Positions 6,923 through 8,138 of a stretch of DNA of 8,138 nt are shown here, one piece after another. A program made the position numbers and the translations under genes. The stretch lies in the NCBI GenBank assembly GCA_955651875.1, contig CATPAP010000222.1, positions 1-8,138 on the forward strand. The letters run 5' to 3'. Each line of letters starts with the position of its first letter. Position 1 is the stretch's first letter. This stretch comes from Candidatus Dormiibacterota bacterium. GTDB taxonomy: Bacteria > Chloroflexota > Dormibacteria > Aeolococcales > Aeolococcaceae. Below the pieces are notes generated by a model. The model was not told the origin of the DNA, did no database searches, and was given only the letters and a program-made list of their open reading frames with translations.

Positions 6923-6955
6923 ATGAGCAGCGACGAGTCCTCGCGTGAGTCCTGA
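6923..6955 (+). CDS. Possible leaderless 10-residue leader peptide
   Basis: An ATG at the predicted transcription start opens a ten-codon frame (MSSDESSRES) whose TGA (6953-6955) lies just past the GTG at 6945 that starts the pentapeptide-repeat gene in another frame. An in-frame ATG at 6911 would give 14 residues but overlaps the candidate -10 element. No Shine-Dalgarno precedes the GTG at 6945, so coupling from a leaderless mini-ORF is one way that start could be reached. It is rich in Ser, Asp and Glu, lacks an attenuator-like run of one amino acid, and may be chance. Confidence 0.2.
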   Translation: MSSDESSRES

Positions 6956-7892
6956 GCCAGACTCGGCCAGCGCCCCTCGGCCGGCTCGTTCGCTGCGGGG
7001 AGCTCAGCTTGCCGGGCAGGACATGGAAGGCCATGACTACGTCGGCGTCGACCTGCTGGGGTCCGACCTGTCCAACGCCAACCTCTCCGGCGCCGACCTC
7101 TCGTCGGCTCTCCTCGAGGACGCGAACCTGCAGGGGGCTCGACTCCGGCATGCACGCCTTCGAAACGCCGTCCTCGACAACGTCGCGATGACCGGCGCAG
7201 ACCTGTGGGGCGCCGACCTCACCGGTGCATCCCTGGCCGGGGCAGACCTCACCGACGCCCAGCTCCAGGACGCCGTCTTCACTGACGCGGACCTCAGCAG
7301 TGCACTCATCCGTCGCGCGAAAGCTTCGCAGTCGCAATTCTCTGGGGCTAAGCTCGACGGTGCTGATCTCCGCGACACCCAGTTTCACGGTGCCGATTTC
7401 CGGGGGGCGTCGCTCCATGATGCCCGCTTGGAAGGGGTGGTCCTGGAGAGTTGTGATGTGAGCGGCGTGCACTGGGCCGGAGCGATCCTCGACCGGACCC
7501 GCCTCCAACGCGAACAGCTCGGCCGGGCAATCGGTGATGAGCGCGCGAAGAACCCCGCCAGCGCGGTGCGCGGCTACCTCGCGCTCGAGCGCAACTTCCA
7601 GCAGCTGGGCGACACGGACGCCGCGCGATGGGCGTACCTGCGCCGCCGGCGGATGCAGAAGCGCGCGCTGGTACGCGAGATGGTCCAAGCCTGGCGGTCA
7701 CGAGCCCGCGCCCGCGCTCTCCGATCGGCCCTGGCAGTGCTCAGCGACCAGGCAGCGGAGTTGGTGTGCGACTATGGCGAGAGTGTCTCGCGAGGACAAC
7801 CCCGACAACTGGGACATGTTGTCGCGGAGGCCGCCATTACAGAGCAAACGTTGCCGGTTGCGACACAAGCCATTTGGGCGGAACACATCTGA
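6945..7892 (+). CDS. Pentapeptide-repeat protein with C-terminal helical domain, probably truncated
   Basis: This 315-residue protein has a core of tandem pentapeptides A(D/N)LxX. The central Leu/Phe/Met-type residue recurs every fifth position from L17 to L187, about 35 pentads without a register break; only A127 is not large. This predicts a right-handed quadrilateral beta-helix of eight to nine coils. A charged helical region follows (about 195-283; YLALERNFQQLGDTDAARWA, then an Arg-rich stretch and AELVCDYGES). In related proteins, as I recall them, this helical module ends in YGE.P.RV and continues into membrane or ion-channel helices. Here the sequence turns into a short non-hydrophobic tail after about residue 283. 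The GTG at 6945 is used because the repeats begin at residue 16-17. An ATG at 7023 would delete the first coil and has no better ribosome site. Function is unknown; such repeats usually mediate binding or membrane-associated scaffolding. Confidence 0.88.
   Translation: MSPEPDSASAPRPARSLRGAQLAGQDMEGHDYVGVDLLGSDLSNANLSGADLSSALLEDANLQGARLRHARLRNAVLDNVAMTGADLWGADLTGASLAGADLTDAQLQDAVFTDADLSSALIRRAKASQSQFSGAKLDGADLRDTQFHGADFRGASLHDARLEGVVLESCDVSGVHWAGAILDRTRLQREQLGRAIGDERAKNPASAVRGYLALERNFQQLGDTDAARWAYLRRRRMQKRALVREMVQAWRSRARARALRSALAVLSDQAAELVCDYGESVSRGQPRQLGHVVAEAAITEQTLPVATQAIWAEHI
7803..7824. repeat. Short inverted repeat in the tail of the pentapeptide gene
   Basis: CGACAAC (7803-7809) and GTTGTCG (7818-7824) form a perfect 7-base inverted repeat around an 8-base loop. 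It begins about ten bases after the point where the pentapeptide protein stops resembling its family. There is no U-run, so it is not a standard terminator. It may be part of whatever sequence replaced the normal gene end. Confidence 0.45.
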
Positions 7893-7942
7893 CCAACATG
7901 CGTCGACGGAGTGTGGAGTGGGACGAGTGAAATCGCGGGTGA

Positions 7943-7948
7943 TACGCT
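7943..7948 (+). promoter_or_regulatory. Candidate -10 element for the terminal antitoxin-like gene
   Basis: TACGCT matches TANNNT and sits ten bases before the ATG at 7959. Transcription would start within a few bases of the start codon, giving a leaderless or near-leaderless message. That agrees with the absence of a Shine-Dalgarno sequence in front of this gene. No -35 hexamer is evident. Confidence 0.3.
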
Positions 7949-7958
7949 TGGCGACGTT

Positions 7959-8138
7959 ATGACTCGCACTGACCTACACCGCCTCGTTGACGAGCTTCCG
8001 GAGACGTCGCTGGATGCCGCCGCCGTGTGGCTGGGCCGCGTCCGTGATCCTGGGGTGGCCAAGCTGCAGACAGCCCCCCTGGACGACGAGCCGTTTCCCG
8101 AGGACGAGCGCAAGGCCGTGTACGCGGCGATGCTCCGC
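7959..8138 (+). CDS. Putative type II antitoxin, N-terminal part (runs off window)
   Basis: Sixty codons are open from ATG 7959 to the last base of the window, with no stop. The N-terminus TRTDLHRLVDELPETSLDAA is followed by a WLGRVRDP segment and an acidic stretch PLDDEPFPEDERKAVYAAM. This layout (a helix with LV.ELPE..L..A, then RDP, then a DDEP/E-rich segment with a final helix) is typical of small actinobacterial antitoxin-like proteins encoded just ahead of a RelE/ParE-type or PIN toxin. The toxin would lie beyond the window, so the pairing is unseen. It is too short for the usual ORF length cut-off here, but codon use is strongly GC-biased at third positions like its neighbours, supporting a real gene. 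Confidence 0.7.
   Translation, partial: MTRTDLHRLVDELPETSLDAAAVWLGRVRDPGVAKLQTAPLDDEPFPEDERKAVYAAMLR

Noticed and set aside
1..8138. CRISPR array, rRNA, riboswitch or prophage structural genes
   Set aside because: I saw no regularly spaced repeats, rRNA-like segments, conserved aptamer pattern or phage protein motifs anywhere in the window.

Overview
The window reads as high-GC actinobacterial DNA. This is inferred from GC-rich codon third positions, the protein families present, an IS3-type transposase remnant of the actinobacterial sort, and TANNNT-type -10 elements close to start codons. No gene identifies a genus. The window has two halves separated by a 3' fragment of a tRNA-Gly(GCC) gene.

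Left half (1 to about 4875). The left edge carries a frameshifted, truncated remnant of an IS3-family transposase (OrfB). Next comes a tightly coupled two-gene minus-strand operon (4-base ATGA overlap). The upstream gene (4549 to 1487) encodes a 1020-residue fusion: an APC-superfamily amino-acid permease, two extra membrane helices, HAMP, coiled coil, PAS, and a NarL-type histidine kinase (HisKA_3 plus HATPase_c). The downstream gene (1490 to 300) encodes its likely partner, a receiver domain fused to an EAL c-di-GMP phosphodiesterase with its catalytic motifs intact. Together they suggest that a transported amino acid or amine is sensed or taken up, the kinase signals to the receiver, and c-di-GMP is hydrolysed. 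This is the most interesting system in the window.

Boundary (4550 to 5467). About 900 bases lack a convincing gene. They contain degenerate repeats that may be old insertion-sequence ends, followed by about 49 to 52 bases of the 3' part of tRNA-Gly ending in CCA, with no 5' half. That is the usual footprint (attR) of an element integrated into a tRNA 3' end. From the orientation, the element lies to the left, so the sensor operon would be island cargo, and the chromosome lies to the right.

Right half (5468 to 8138). A two-gene minus-strand operon encodes an atypical SDR-fold NAD(P)-binding protein and a small basic protein of unknown function (ATGA overlap, strong Shine-Dalgarno). Divergent from it is a 315-residue pentapeptide-repeat protein whose C-terminus looks cut short compared with related proteins. 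The window closes with the first 60 codons of a probable toxin-antitoxin antitoxin gene that runs off the end.
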